Counted from the first letter of the stretch, positions 1 through 9,075 are shown. The stretch: 64,000 bases of DNA from an uncultured Crocinitomix sp. (GCA_905478225.1 CAJQHR010000007.1:24947-88946), one strand, 5' to 3'. The notes: a model not told the origin generated them from the letters alone. Numbers and translations: made by a program.

Positions 1-1071
1 GCAGACATAAATTATATGGTATTGCAATATCACCAATGGTTTGAGACTTTTGTTATGTACAATGAAAAAGACATGGCGCGCGGTGGTTTTTTAGCCTACC
101 TAGACACTTTTAAACGCTATGCGGCGGAAGCCTATAAGGCGGTTGAAGATCCTTTCTTTATTACGTATGTTCGTTATGATATTGCAGAAATGGAGCAAAC
201 ATACGGCGGTAATAGAAGTAGTGAGAAACGTTTAGAAACGTTTTTAAATTACATTGAACCGTTTCCAGTTTATTATGAAAATGATCGTTACATGAAATTT
301 CTATTGGCTTTTTACGATAAGGAATTTAGAGAATACTTACCAGTTACCGAGGCGGCAATAATGAATGCGATTTATCGAAAAAGTCCGACACTTTTAATGC
401 AAACTTTAAAAAGTGATATTTTACTTACCAATCCAACCTTACGCGAATTGGTAATGATTGATAAGCTAGGCCGTGCGTTCTATCGCGAGATTGACTTTCG
501 ACCAAACATTGTTGCAATATTAGATTCGGTAAGTAATCATGCGAATTCAGAAGTAAATGCCACGGTTGCTAGAAACGTTAAAAATTACATTACCAACTTA
601 GAGCCAGGCTATCCTACTCCCGCCATTCGATTAAGTAAAAGTGCGGAAGAGAAGGTGACATGGACTACCTATAGAGGGAAGTTCGTTTATTTTAACTTCT
701 TTGCTACTTGGAATGAGCGTTCAATGAACGATATGGAAATCATTTCGCGCCTCGTGCCTAAATATGATGAGGACATTGCCTTTGTATCAGTTTGCACGGA
801 TAAAGACAGTTCGGCTTTTGCAGCATTTAAAAAGGAGTTTCCAACATATGATTGGGATATCTTTTACGTGGGCGAGGATGAACTGTTAATGCGTTCATTC
901 AAAGTGACCAGTATACCAAATTATTTTTTGATAGACCAAGATGGATTTATTTTCTCGGCACCTGCATTGGCGCCTTCTCCTAACGGAGAGTATGAGTCTG
1001 TTGAACAAACGTTATTTACAATTAAAAAGGCCTTACATCCGCCTGAGAGTGTTAGGGTTGGAGAGAAGTGA
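1..1071 (+). CDS. thioredoxin-fold (TlpA-like) protein without CXXC, 5' partial
   Basis: The reading frame is open to the left edge, so the true start is probably outside; the first Met in the window is at base 16. The first 210 residues match nothing I recognise and look helical. The last 140 residues have a TlpA/AhpC-type thioredoxin fold: a beta strand rich in Phe followed by ATWNERS, where active members have a W-C-x-x-C motif, and later SIPNYFLID, which carries the usual cis-proline. Both cysteines of the active site are missing (W-N-E-R), so disulfide chemistry is not expected and the fold may serve binding or scaffolding. Bacteroidota often have secreted TlpA-like proteins of this length. 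The family call is fairly sure; the role is unknown. Confidence 0.75.
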   Translation, partial: ADINYMVLQYHQWFETFVMYNEKDMARGGFLAYLDTFKRYAAEAYKAVEDPFFITYVRYDIAEMEQTYGGNRSSEKRLETFLNYIEPFPVYYENDRYMKFLLAFYDKEFREYLPVTEAAIMNAIYRKSPTLLMQTLKSDILLTNPTLRELVMIDKLGRAFYREIDFRPNIVAILDSVSNHANSEVNATVARNVKNYITNLEPGYPTPAIRLSKSAEEKVTWTTYRGKFVYFNFFATWNERSMNDMEIISRLVPKYDEDIAFVSVCTDKDSSAFAAFKKEFPTYDWDIFYVGEDELLMRSFKVTSIPNYFLIDQDGFIFSAPALAPSPNGEYESVEQTLFTIKKALHPPESVRVGEK

Positions 1072-1138
1072 TAGAGGATAGTTTGGGTTTTGACGTTTAT
1101 TAACCTTAATTCGAGTTTCCGTTATTGAAAAGGATTTT

Positions 1139-1474
1139 CTAGAATATTTTCGGTCCAAAAACAAAACAAGCAATCGCAATTGCCACAAATGCTCCGATTA
1201 AAACGGTTGCGGCCGCCATGTCTTTAAATTTTCCGATTTTCGGGTCGTGCGCTTCAGATATAAAATCCATTACGTTTTCAAAAGCGGTGTTAATCGCCTC
1301 GAGAATTAAAACGAGTCCTATTGCGAATATGATCAAACACCATTCAACTATGGTGAGGTTGAAATAAACCCCGGCGGCAATAACAGCGGCAGTTGCAATT
1401 AAATGAATTCGCGCGTTGCGTTCTTGTTTAAGTAAAACGGCTAATCCTCTAAATGCGTTTTTAAAACTTGCTAT
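1139..1474 (-). CDS. dgkA: DgkA-type diacylglycerol/undecaprenol kinase, apparent ATA start
   Basis: A small integral membrane kinase that phosphorylates a membrane lipid alcohol (diacylglycerol, or undecaprenol in many non-enteric bacteria). The family signature is clear: ASFKNAFRGL at the N-terminus, then EAINTAFENVMDFIS, then KDMAAATVL, with three hydrophobic helices. No ATG, GTG or TTG gives a full-length protein. The only start that gives the normal 111 residues is ATA at 1474-1472, overlapping the TAG stop of the upstream gene as ATAG. A TTG at 1336 would remove the first helix and the conserved N-terminal motif. It is the last gene of a minus-strand operon. A slip in the run of nine A just upstream, fusing it to the previous protein, is an alternative. 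The family is sure; the start is inferred. Confidence 0.85.
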   Translation of the reverse strand: MASFKNAFRGLAVLLKQERNARIHLIATAAVIAAGVYFNLTIVEWCLIIFAIGLVLILEAINTAFENVMDFISEAHDPKIGKFKDMAAATVLIGAFVAIAIACFVFGPKIF

Positions 1475-2223
1475 GGTTTTTTTTTAATTGATTCATCATT
1501 TTTCCTCAATTTAAGCAATTTCATAAGGCTTGGGGTTAGGAGCAGTCCTATAAGACCTCCTGATATAAAGGTAGCAACAAAATCGCCAACTCCTTCGCCA
1601 TTTCGTATGATAAGTATCATGAGCGTAATGGCAACAACTATAATCCAATAGGTGATTTTTCTACGCAGGACATTGGTTGAAACTTCTTGTTTAACAGGCC
1701 AAACCAATACGAGTAAAATAAATAGCCCTCCAAAAATAGTGCTCACGAGCTGACCCAAATGAGCAATTTTTATCCAAAGCCCAAAAATTTCAGTTGATCC
1801 TTGCAAGAATGGAATGCGCTTTACAAAATAACCATTTGTATGCGTAAAAGCGTCCCAAAAAAGATGCGATAACACCCCAATCAATGCCGAATAAACGAGA
1901 ACGTACCATCTTTTCTTGACCCAGGAAATCCAATCTAAGCCGACATATTGAACGAGACGTTTTTTTAAGAGTTCTGGCAAATTCATAATCAAAGCGTCTC
2001 GCACAAATAAGTGAAAAGCAAATGCTAGAATTATTTTAAGCGGCAAGTCAAAATAGAATAAGCCACTAATAGAATGACCGTGCACCTTTTCCCTGCGCAT
2101 CTTCAAGAAATATTCAAAATCTGGCGCCATGCTTCCAATAATTAAGCCCGTAGCAGAAATGCGAGACTTAGATAGTTTTGTGAGAGGAAGAATAATAGCA
2201 GGGTGACAAAAAGTAAATGGCAT
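1471..2223 (-). CDS. DUF4184 family membrane protein
   Basis: About 250 residues beginning MPFTFCHPAIILPL, the usual start of DUF4184 proteins; an earlier in-frame ATG at 2250 would add nine residues and overlap the preceding reading frame, so the later one is preferred. Conserved-looking features are HPA near the N-terminus, GSMAPDFEYF, GHS, and SHLFWDAFTHTNGYF, all rich in His and Asp as in metal-dependent hydrolase-like folds, plus four or five membrane helices. The C-terminus ends in a lysine run encoded by nine consecutive A, immediately before the dgkA start. The biochemical role of the family is not established. Confidence 0.75.
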   Translation of the reverse strand: MPFTFCHPAIILPLTKLSKSRISATGLIIGSMAPDFEYFLKMRREKVHGHSISGLFYFDLPLKIILAFAFHLFVRDALIMNLPELLKKRLVQYVGLDWISWVKKRWYVLVYSALIGVLSHLFWDAFTHTNGYFVKRIPFLQGSTEIFGLWIKIAHLGQLVSTIFGGLFILLVLVWPVKQEVSTNVLRRKITYWIIVVAITLMILIIRNGEGVGDFVATFISGGLIGLLLTPSLMKLLKLRKNDESIKKKP

Positions 2224-2240
2224 AGGTCTTTTTAAGTAAT

Positions 2241-2739
2241 TTATTTCCAAAAATCTTTGATGGGTGTAGGTTTCTTTGTGCGTTTATTGACAAAGAAGAA
2301 TTGGTATAACTCGAAAAAGAAGACGCGTTTTTCAATATTGTTATAGCAAAATATGGCTTTACGCAGTCGTTTGTCTTTATGAAATAGCCATCTTTTAATG
2401 GCTTTGGGACGCATTTGCGTATAACCACCATTTATCAGATTTTAAAAATAAACCATCAGACTCGTCGGTCTTGACTAAGGCAGTAAGAAGGACATATGAA
2501 AACGCAATAATTAAAGCGTTCAGTCCAAAGTATTCCTGGAAGGTATGATTCGCAATAATAAGCACTAAGGCGGAATAGAATAGCATTTTTTTAGGCATGA
2601 GAACAGCATTTAATTTTAAAAGCACTTTGAAAAACAAAGTATATAGGTCAAAAAAAAGTCCGCGAATAATACGTTTAGGGCGGAGGCCCAGGTAGGCACA
2701 ATTTTTAAAGAATAAAGGAAGATAATCGGTAGGCTTCAT
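2241..2739 (-). pseudogene. small membrane protein gene with one frameshift
   Basis: The first 110 residues form a membrane protein with basic flanks (RPKRIIRGLFFDLYTLFF, then hydrophobic segments). The frame runs into a stop at 2395, but a second frame continues with protein-like sequence (RWLFHKDKRLRKAIF and onwards, ending IKDFWK) and stops 17 bases before the DUF4184 start. That is the tight spacing expected of an operon. Removing one base near 2410-2425, for example from a run of three A, joins the two into about 165 residues. I do not recognise the family. It may be recently inactivated, or a shorter functional protein may be made. Confidence 0.55.
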
Positions 2740-2745
2740 AATGTA

Positions 2746-3039
2746 TTATATCGAGTTTAATAGTTTTTCTAAAGCGTTAATATGGGATTGAAATTCACGT
2801 TTACCGAGTGCGGTAATCTTATAACTTGTATTGGTTTTTTTTCCAATAAATCGTTTTCTTATCGTGATATATTCTAATTTTTCAAGTCCACCAATATGGC
2901 TGGCTAAATTTCCATCTGTAAGGTCTAATTGCTCTTTAAATGCCTTATAGTCCATCCAGTTATTAACCATTAATATGGACATGATACCAAGCCGAACACG
3001 ACTTTCAAAGGCTTTATTTAATTGATCAATTTTTCCCAA
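2746..3039 (-). CDS. winged-helix transcriptional regulator (HTH_34 type)
   Basis: A 97-residue single-domain DNA-binding protein. The sequence fits the short winged-helix family often annotated as HTH_34 or ArsR-like: RVRLGIMSILMVNNWMDYKAF (helix 1-2), LTDGNLASHIGGLEKL (recognition helix), then the wing with YKITALGKREF. No metal-binding cysteines are visible, so it is not a classical metal sensor. It lies 5 bases after the membrane protein at 3045 and 6 bases before the next gene, so it is co-transcribed with membrane proteins and probably regulates this operon. The pairing of such a regulator with a small membrane protein is common in Bacteroidota. Confidence 0.85.
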   Translation of the reverse strand: MGKIDQLNKAFESRVRLGIMSILMVNNWMDYKAFKEQLDLTDGNLASHIGGLEKLEYITIRKRFIGKKTNTSYKITALGKREFQSHINALEKLLNSI

Positions 3040-3044
3040 AACAA

Positions 3045-3683
3045 TTATTTGTTCATGTCGTATTTAAAGTACATAATTGCGCCGTACAAAATATGCAAGA
3101 TTCCAAACCCGATTATCCAGGCATAAAATCCAAATGCAGGGTCGAAAGCGCAGTAGACACCAAGCGCCATTTGACACAAAGCTAAATATTTAATATCGAC
3201 ATGTACGTATTTTGAGCCGTTCAAAAGTGACATTCCGTAAAATATAAGCGTGGCCGGAACAATGATTTCAATATAGCCTCGGTAAACCAATGCAGCAACA
3301 AAGAGTCCGCCAAAAGCTAAGGGAACCATTAAGCTTATTATAAGCCTGAAAGATAGTGGGGTCAATAGTTTTTTGTTTTGTCTTTTTGCTTTTAACCACG
3401 TAAAAAACACACCAAATGCAAGGGCAACAAATAAAATAAGTGCAGCTAGAAATGCCAGTCGAAATGTGATTTCATCATAACCTTCTTGCGCGCGGCCTTG
3501 TAATTCATAAAAGATCATCTTCTTTTCGTAGGCTCTAACTTCTAGACTGGAAATATAAGCGCCAACCAATGCAGTAATTCCTGCAAATATTCCTGAAAGC
3601 CCACTAAGCGACAAGAATTTGGAGGAGCTTTCCATCATTTTGTGAATCTCCCGAAGATCTTCTATTGGATTTTTATCGGCCAT
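3045..3683 (-). CDS. conserved membrane protein, first gene of regulator operon
   Basis: A 212-residue protein with a soluble N-terminus (EDLREIHKMMESSSKFLSLSG) followed by about six hydrophobic helices: SGIFAGITALVGAYIS, then helices near residues 75-95, 110-130, 135-150, 165-180 and 185-205. It resembles a widespread Bacteroidota family encoded next to a short winged-helix regulator, which is the arrangement here. No catalytic motif is visible. As the first gene, its upstream region faces the divergent gene at 3818 across about 135 bases, where the operon promoter should lie. It may sense or anchor the regulator; this is inferred from context only. Confidence 0.7.
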   Translation of the reverse strand: MADKNPIEDLREIHKMMESSSKFLSLSGLSGIFAGITALVGAYISSLEVRAYEKKMIFYELQGRAQEGYDEITFRLAFLAALILFVALAFGVFFTWLKAKRQNKKLLTPLSFRLIISLMVPLAFGGLFVAALVYRGYIEIIVPATLIFYGMSLLNGSKYVHVDIKYLALCQMALGVYCAFDPAFGFYAWIIGFGILHILYGAIMYFKYDMNK

Positions 3684-3817
3684 ATTAAAAGTACTTTGAA
3701 AAACAAATCTAATTGAAATCTTTAAACCACAATGGAAAAAATGAAATTTTAACTTTTCTTAAGAGAAGGGTGTTACTTTTTGAAAGTAGCTACATTCTTT
3801 AATAAACAGCACGAACT

Positions 3818-5145
3818 ATGAAAGCCTTAACGACAATATTCTTCCTCATCATTTGTTTCAGTGTAAAAGCTGAAGCGAATGTAAGCTATGTACCCTATTA
3901 TCATAAAAGTGGTGATGCCCCAAGAATAATGAGAATTCCCATGCCATTTAACTCCGACAGTTTGTTGAGGGGAATTCCCCGCATATCAATTGGTCGAATT
4001 TATCAAATTGATTATGTAGCCACTGCACCTAAAGGATCTGGTATGTCTTATCAAAAAAAATTAAATAGAGAGCGCTGGGAAAAGTTTAAAAGCATGATCT
4101 CAATCCCAGAAGGTTCGGCGCATTACGAGAATACAATTTATCAAACCCGTTTTAACACTAGGCAAGAGGCCGAAAAGCTTTTTCACGGTTTTGTCTTGTA
4201 TTTTGATTCTCCATTGGATGCAGTACATACGGCCTCCAAAAGTTCTTTGACGAAATTAATGGAGCAGATCGCCGAACAGACTATAACCGACCGCACCACA
4301 ACGGTAAAGATTCCAAAAAGTGTGCGTAATGATTCGGTCTACATAGGCACTATAACAGAAGAACGAATGAGTAGAATGGAAGAAATCCTTATGACCAACA
4401 ATAAACTTTTAGATTGGAATTACGATTCTATTGGCGTGGATAAAAAGTATTATGGCGCCTATTATTTTCTAACCAAAGTTTCTGCAGGAGTTTTTGCGGC
4501 ATATAAAGCATTAAGTTCAACCCATTTGTTTAGACAATTGAATAAGGTAAACATTACCGATCATACGTTGGTTGTGACAGATATGACTGGAAGCATGTAT
4601 CCTTACTTTTCTCAACTATTAGTGTGGCACGCGTTAAAAATGAATGAAGGAAAAAAGTTGCCCTATGTTTTTTTCAATGATGGCGATAATGCTTTACACA
4701 AGCCAATTGGACAGACTGGAGGATTGTATCCAGTAGAGACCAATAGCACATTTAAACTGTATAGTTCCATGCAACGTTGTATGAAAGGTGGATTTGGTGG
4801 CGATTGTCCAGAGAATAATATGGAGGCAGTTATTGAAGGATTAGATCGATATGAGGGCATTTTGTGGTGTTGATATGCGACAATTGGGCCTATCCGAGAG
4901 ATGCGAATCTCATCAAACAAATAGATGTTCCAATTGATTTTGTCATGTGCGGAAGTGATTTTGGCGTAAAACCTGCTTATTTAGATTTAGCAAGGCGCAA
5001 TGCTGGAGGCAGCGTAATTACAATCCAAAAAAGTATTTCAGATATGGAAAATATGGAGGAAGGTGACGCCATGAGAATTGGGAAATTTCAGTACGTCCTA
5101 CGCCGAGGATTATTCACAAACCAAATTGAATTAGTCCGCTACTGA
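3818..5145 (+). pseudogene. secreted von Willebrand factor A-like protein, frameshifted
   Basis: An N-terminal signal peptide (MKALTTIFFLIICFSVKAEA) leads an unknown region of about 240 residues and then a von Willebrand A-like fold: VVTDMTGSMYPYF matches the metal-binding D-x-T/S-x-S motif. After RYEGI the frame stops at 4873, while the next frame continues the domain with VVLICDNWAYPRD to the end at 5145. One extra T in the run of four T at 4860-4863 restores a protein of about 443 residues. If intact it would be a secreted or periplasmic binding protein. The single lesion lies in a short homopolymer, so a recent mutation or a local sequence error are both possible. Confidence 0.7.
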
Positions 5146-5156
5146 AGCGGTTTTTC

Positions 5157-5356
5157 TCAAATTAAGCTGAAAGCGCTTAAAGGCTTTCCAGCTTTTTTAG
5201 TCTTGTCAATATTAATACCGTGCGTTTCCCACATGCCGTCAAAGTAGGTGGCAATTTCATTGAGTTCCAATTACTGTTGCCATGCATCTTTAATACTTTG
5301 AGATGATCCAAATTGGCAAATTGCGATAAGTACTAGGGTTAAGAAAACTTTCTCAT
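5157..5356 (-). pseudogene. remnant of a small secreted protein gene
   Basis: Read on the minus strand from ATG at 5356, one added T in the run of four T gives a signal peptide MRKFFLTLVLIAICQFGSSQ, then SIKDAWQQ, an in-frame TAA at 5273-5271, and LELNEIATYFDGMWETHG to a TGA at 5157. Both the signal peptide and the part after the stop look like real protein, so this is a short gene with two lesions. I do not recognise the family. It explains most of the otherwise empty stretch between 5146 and 5452. Confidence 0.5.
5165..5198 (+). terminator. rho-independent terminator-like hairpin
   Basis: AGCTGAAAGC pairs with GCTTTCCAGCT with a one-base bulge and is followed by six T. It lies about 20 bases after the stop of the von Willebrand-like gene and could end its transcript. 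It also overlaps the end of the decayed minus-strand gene, so part of the pairing may be chance. Confidence 0.5.
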
Positions 5357-5452
5357 CAGTGCTTTGAAAGAAGAAACAGTATTTCTTGGGTCAAACGAAT
5401 GACATCAGTGACTAGTCCTGAAAAGTTTGGTCAATTGATTCCGTTTTGAAAA

Positions 5453-5809
5453 TTAGCGCATTAACGTGACATCTGTCATAGAAACGACAAAATCAATATC
5501 ACAGTTTTCAGGCTGCTGTCCTCGGCTTAATGCGTAATTAAATTTTAATCGCATTCCTTCTTTTTTATATTTTTCTTCCAAGTTCATTGGATACATATTT
5601 GCGGTGCTATCTTTAAGTCTTGTCTCAATGTATAAGGGACATTCTGTTTCAGAAACATGCACAACACCAACTACGCGGGAATTTCCGTTCGTTTCTTCCG
5701 TCACGACTTCAATTTCTTCTTCAATGGCTTCTTTTTCTTGCATGGTTTCTTTCTGATTTCCGCAAGCTACGGCTAAAAATAGGACACTTAATTCGATAAT
5801 GTTTTTCAT
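5453..5809 (-). CDS. hypothetical lipoprotein
   Basis: About 118 residues. The start MKNIIELSVLFLAVAC is chosen because it gives a clean lipoprotein signal with lipobox LAVAC; an upstream ATG at 5827 would add six residues. After the anchor cysteine comes an acidic linker of Glu and Thr, then a small domain with two further cysteines (SETECPLYIETRLKD and ENCDIDFVVSM) that could form a disulfide in the periplasm. No family is recognised. It lies downstream of the C25 peptidase gene but is separated from it by a strong terminator, so it is probably transcribed on its own. Confidence 0.65.
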   Translation of the reverse strand: MKNIIELSVLFLAVACGNQKETMQEKEAIEEEIEVVTEETNGNSRVVGVVHVSETECPLYIETRLKDSTANMYPMNLEEKYKKEGMRLKFNYALSRGQQPENCDIDFVVSMTDVTLMR

Positions 5810-5822
5810 GTTTACTGTTTTA

Positions 5823-5861
5823 ACCAAAGAAAATCCCTGTCCGCTTCAAGCAGACAGGGAT
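5823..5861 (-). terminator. terminator after the C25 peptidase gene
   Basis: A perfect 9-base stem, ATCCCTGTC with GACAGGGAT, around an 11-base loop. On the minus strand it is followed by TTTTCTTT. It lies 15 bases after the peptidase stop codon. Confidence 0.8.
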
Positions 5862-5875
5862 CTTAATTTTTTTAA

Positions 5876-8131
5876 TTATTGAATGACTAATTTTGTAATG
5901 TTGTTCGTGCCATTCATTGCAACATTCAATAAATAAACACCTGGTGCTAAATCATCAGTTAAAATCGTTTCACTAATGCCATTCGGCTGATTTGAAGTAT
6001 AAACTAGTTTACCAGATAAATCCTTTAACTCAATAGAAGTTGGTGCATCATTTCCTTCCCAATTAACGGTAAAGTTATCGTTCGCAGGATTCGGATAAAC
6101 ACTAATTTCAACTTGTCCTTCATTCGTGACACTAGCTGGACCGTTTTCAACAGTTATAACACCTTGATAAGGTTTAAAATTTTGTTTAGTTGCGGTTACT
6201 AGTAAGGGTTGATCGCTTGTTAATGCAGGGAATGAAATAGTAGCTACACCACCCATTGCTTTCGCAGTTCCTAATAATACACCTTCTTGCACAATTGCAA
6301 CAGTTGCATCTTCAACGTCACAATTAATATTTACGGAAGCTGTTGCGATTGGTACATTATAAACATGGCTTACCGTCATGCTTATTGTTTCTTGGTTTCT
6401 AAAAACCGTAGAAGGATCTCCAAACATAACCCATGTTTGCATTACTTCACGAGCCGTTTCCGATCCGCCGTAATCTTCTAACATACTCATTTGTGAATTG
6501 TAAAAAATACCGCCTAAAGTAGCTTTACGATTACCGGCATATGACTCCGCGATAATGTCAGTCATTTCGTCCTGCGTTTGCATTGGAGCTGCCCAAGCCA
6601 TTAAGATAGTTGATCCACAAGCAGCAATTGCGCCAGTAGGTGTGCCTTCATTTTTAGCCCGCATCCACGTTTCGGAGATACATGTTCCTGAAGTAAAGGT
6701 TCCATTATTACAAGCAACCGAAATTACAAAAGGATATTTTCCATTGTTCTCGGCATTATTAATTTCTGTTGTAGAGTAATTTCCTGTAATACACGTCCAT
6801 TCATCTCCGTGTCCTGTATAGTTAAAAAGGCCAATTCCTTCATCAACTGTTGGGTTGATTATTGCTGGACCAGGATTTCCAGGAGCATCATCTCCGCCTT
6901 GCGATCCATCATAAAATTCATGAACTTCAGTATACCCATAGTCTAATAATTTTGCACGGTTAATACGCGCATGCTCCCAATCTGGTTCACCATCATCTCC
7001 ATATCCATCTCCTTCGTTCGAAGCTAAACCAATTGCTCGTGTCATCCAATAACCTTCTGCTGGAGTTTTTTCATATTCCAAGGTTCTTTCAACCATTATG
7101 TCTATGTCAGAACTGTTTCCTGAAAATCTTCCTACAAACAATTCTGGATAATAATCTCCCGTCATTTGTCCGTAGTATGAATCACTCCATAACTCTTCCC
7201 AACCTGTGGTTCCGTATGTATGACATGGTAATTGACCGTGATCGCCTACTAATAAAACAAATACGAGATCTGGATTGTCGTCATAAAAATCTGAAATATA
7301 ATTCTTAATATCTGTGTCACTTGTTCCTACATCTGCCTTAGGAACTAACGTGGTTTTAATTCCTTTTTGTGTTTTCCAATCTGCAAAAGGTTCCATTTCA
7401 TCCATATAAGAATTGGCTGAAATAATTAGCATTTCTCCTTCTTCGTCTCTAGGAGTATATCTGCCCAAAGGACTATTTGTGTTGAGGTACATATTTGCAT
7501 ATACTTCAGAAAACGTGGCAGAGTTTTCCGCTTTTAATTCGATTTCGTTTATGCCTGTTTCGTCAAAATTTGTTTCAAGCTTTGCTTGGATATTCTTGTA
7601 TACTCGTAATGTCTTAGTTGCTGGATTATACTGATAAGGGTTTACAATTATTGTAACTCCTCTCGTGTTTCTAAGCACAAATGGCTCTGTTATTGTTGCA
7701 AGGTCGCCTGGGAAAAATGCATCCGTGCTGTATACTTCTCCAAAGCTATGTGCAAAGTCAGACGGATTTACATTCCGTTTAAGATTACCCTTAGAAGGTG
7801 CGACCAAAACGTCAGTATATTCTGTATATCCTTCGTGAGACACAATGAGGTTTACTTGTCCTTCATGTGACACGATAACCGATTCTGTATAAAAGGGTAA
7901 AGCAGGTTCACCTGCGGTCAATCCGACAATTTCATGCGTCTTGCTGAAATCGCGATAGTTTTCAGATTCAATGGTCGTAAAAGCACTTGGTGACATGTCC
8001 AAAGCAATTTCTGTAAGTTCATGATTTACAGAAATTAATTCTTCAGAAGAGGACACCAAGGAAAACTCTTGTCCAAAGCTAAATGTGGCGCCAAACATTG
8101 CCGCCAATAATGTAATGTTGGATAATTTCAT
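5876..8131 (-). CDS. gingipain-like C25 cysteine peptidase with type IX sorting tail
   Basis: A 751-residue secreted peptidase. Order: signal peptide (residues 1-20), propeptide-like region to about 220, C25 catalytic domain about 230-580, a beta-sandwich region, and a C-terminal type A sorting domain beginning at VEISVYPNPANDNF and ending ITKLVIQ. The catalytic pair is visible as His441 in NYTGHGDEW and Cys474 in VACNNGTF. The 33-residue spacing equals that of RgpB (His211, Cys244), as far as I recall its numbering. The tail directs export through the outer membrane by the type IX system and attachment to the surface. The Arg or Lys specificity cannot be read from the sequence. The gene looks monocistronic and is followed by a terminator. 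Confidence 0.92.
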   Translation of the reverse strand: MKLSNITLLAAMFGATFSFGQEFSLVSSSEELISVNHELTEIALDMSPSAFTTIESENYRDFSKTHEIVGLTAGEPALPFYTESVIVSHEGQVNLIVSHEGYTEYTDVLVAPSKGNLKRNVNPSDFAHSFGEVYSTDAFFPGDLATITEPFVLRNTRGVTIIVNPYQYNPATKTLRVYKNIQAKLETNFDETGINEIELKAENSATFSEVYANMYLNTNSPLGRYTPRDEEGEMLIISANSYMDEMEPFADWKTQKGIKTTLVPKADVGTSDTDIKNYISDFYDDNPDLVFVLLVGDHGQLPCHTYGTTGWEELWSDSYYGQMTGDYYPELFVGRFSGNSSDIDIMVERTLEYEKTPAEGYWMTRAIGLASNEGDGYGDDGEPDWEHARINRAKLLDYGYTEVHEFYDGSQGGDDAPGNPGPAIINPTVDEGIGLFNYTGHGDEWTCITGNYSTTEINNAENNGKYPFVISVACNNGTFTSGTCISETWMRAKNEGTPTGAIAACGSTILMAWAAPMQTQDEMTDIIAESYAGNRKATLGGIFYNSQMSMLEDYGGSETAREVMQTWVMFGDPSTVFRNQETISMTVSHVYNVPIATASVNINCDVEDATVAIVQEGVLLGTAKAMGGVATISFPALTSDQPLLVTATKQNFKPYQGVITVENGPASVTNEGQVEISVYPNPANDNFTVNWEGNDAPTSIELKDLSGKLVYTSNQPNGISETILTDDLAPGVYLLNVAMNGTNNITKLVIQ

Positions 8132-8248
8132 GTTTTTTTGAGATTTATTGGTCCTTAAATCTACAAAAAATACCCTGATTACACCTATTTAAGGATTGAA
8201 ATAAAGCTTGTATTATTGAAATCTCACATGGCTTAAAGAAGTGTTCCG

Positions 8249-8974
8249 CTATTCGCTTCGTGGTTTTTCATGAAAATAATAGCGAAAATCTATTGTTAAA
8301 TAACTTCCTCTAATATTGTCGATCGCAACTTCATCTCCACCTTCATATTCATAAGCCATAGCGAATGTTACAATTGGATTAAATGGCAGGTTATATGAAC
8401 TTCCCAAATAAAAATAGCCTGATTTTCTTGTTCTAAATTCAAAACCAATGTCGGCTAAAAGCGCACCTTGAACTTTGCTGCGGTAAGCCCCTTCTTGCGA
8501 AAAGTACTCATTCACTCCAATTGGCAAATCAACGCGAATATCTGACGGAAAATAATTAAAACTTGCACCTATGGCAGTATTCATATACAATGCTTCACCC
8601 AAACGAATAAAAACAAGTCCTTTAACAGGGACTTCATATCCAATGAATCCCACTTTGCCTTCTTTGAAATAATTAGAATCTTCAACGGCAAAATCGAGAT
8701 TAAAATTGCGGCGTGTAAACCCTAAGCCTGTTTCAAACGAAAGTGTTTTGGTTAATCCCTGACGAATTACAAAACTAAATGCGTGTCCAATTTTTTGTTT
8801 AACAGTGGAAGTAAATTGATTTGAATTAAAATCCTGTTCAAAAGTGCCGATTATCGAATTTGGCATAATCGGTTTATATTGGATCCCAAAAGTCGTCACG
8901 CCACGTTGACCAAATGCAGCATTCACCATGAATAACATGAATAGGAATTGAACTGATAATTTCGTTACGGTCAT
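8249..8974 (-). CDS. outer-membrane beta-barrel-like protein
   Basis: About 241 residues with signal peptide MTVTKLSVQFLFMLFMVNAAFGQ; an earlier ATG at 8992 would add six residues. The mature part alternates polar and hydrophobic residues and is rich in Gly, Phe and Tyr (FETGLGFTRRNFNLDF, GYFYLGSSYNLPFN). It ends in FRYYFH near the C-terminus, as in small outer-membrane barrels of the PorT/OmpW-like type. No specific family can be named. It lies upstream of the C25 peptidase on the same strand with about 115 bases between, so co-transcription is possible but not shown. Confidence 0.6.
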   Translation of the reverse strand: MTVTKLSVQFLFMLFMVNAAFGQRGVTTFGIQYKPIMPNSIIGTFEQDFNSNQFTSTVKQKIGHAFSFVIRQGLTKTLSFETGLGFTRRNFNLDFAVEDSNYFKEGKVGFIGYEVPVKGLVFIRLGEALYMNTAIGASFNYFPSDIRVDLPIGVNEYFSQEGAYRSKVQGALLADIGFEFRTRKSGYFYLGSSYNLPFNPIVTFAMAYEYEGGDEVAIDNIRGSYLTIDFRYYFHEKPRSE

Positions 8975-9075
8975 AAAAAAGTGTTTAATCAAATATACCT
9001 CAATTGTTTGATTGCCTAAAAAGATAAAATTACTTAATTCGAGATTATTTTACATTTCTACCAACTGCCTATTCC

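Noticed and set aside
1139..1336. dgkA starting at TTG 1336 (65 residues)
   Set aside because: This would remove the first helix and the conserved ASFKNAFRGL region, which are clearly encoded upstream in the same frame.
2168..2431. An 87-codon minus-strand frame overlapping the DUF4184 start
   Set aside because: It overlaps the coding start of the next gene, has Ser/Asn-rich composition, and a different frame gives a better continuation ending just before that gene.
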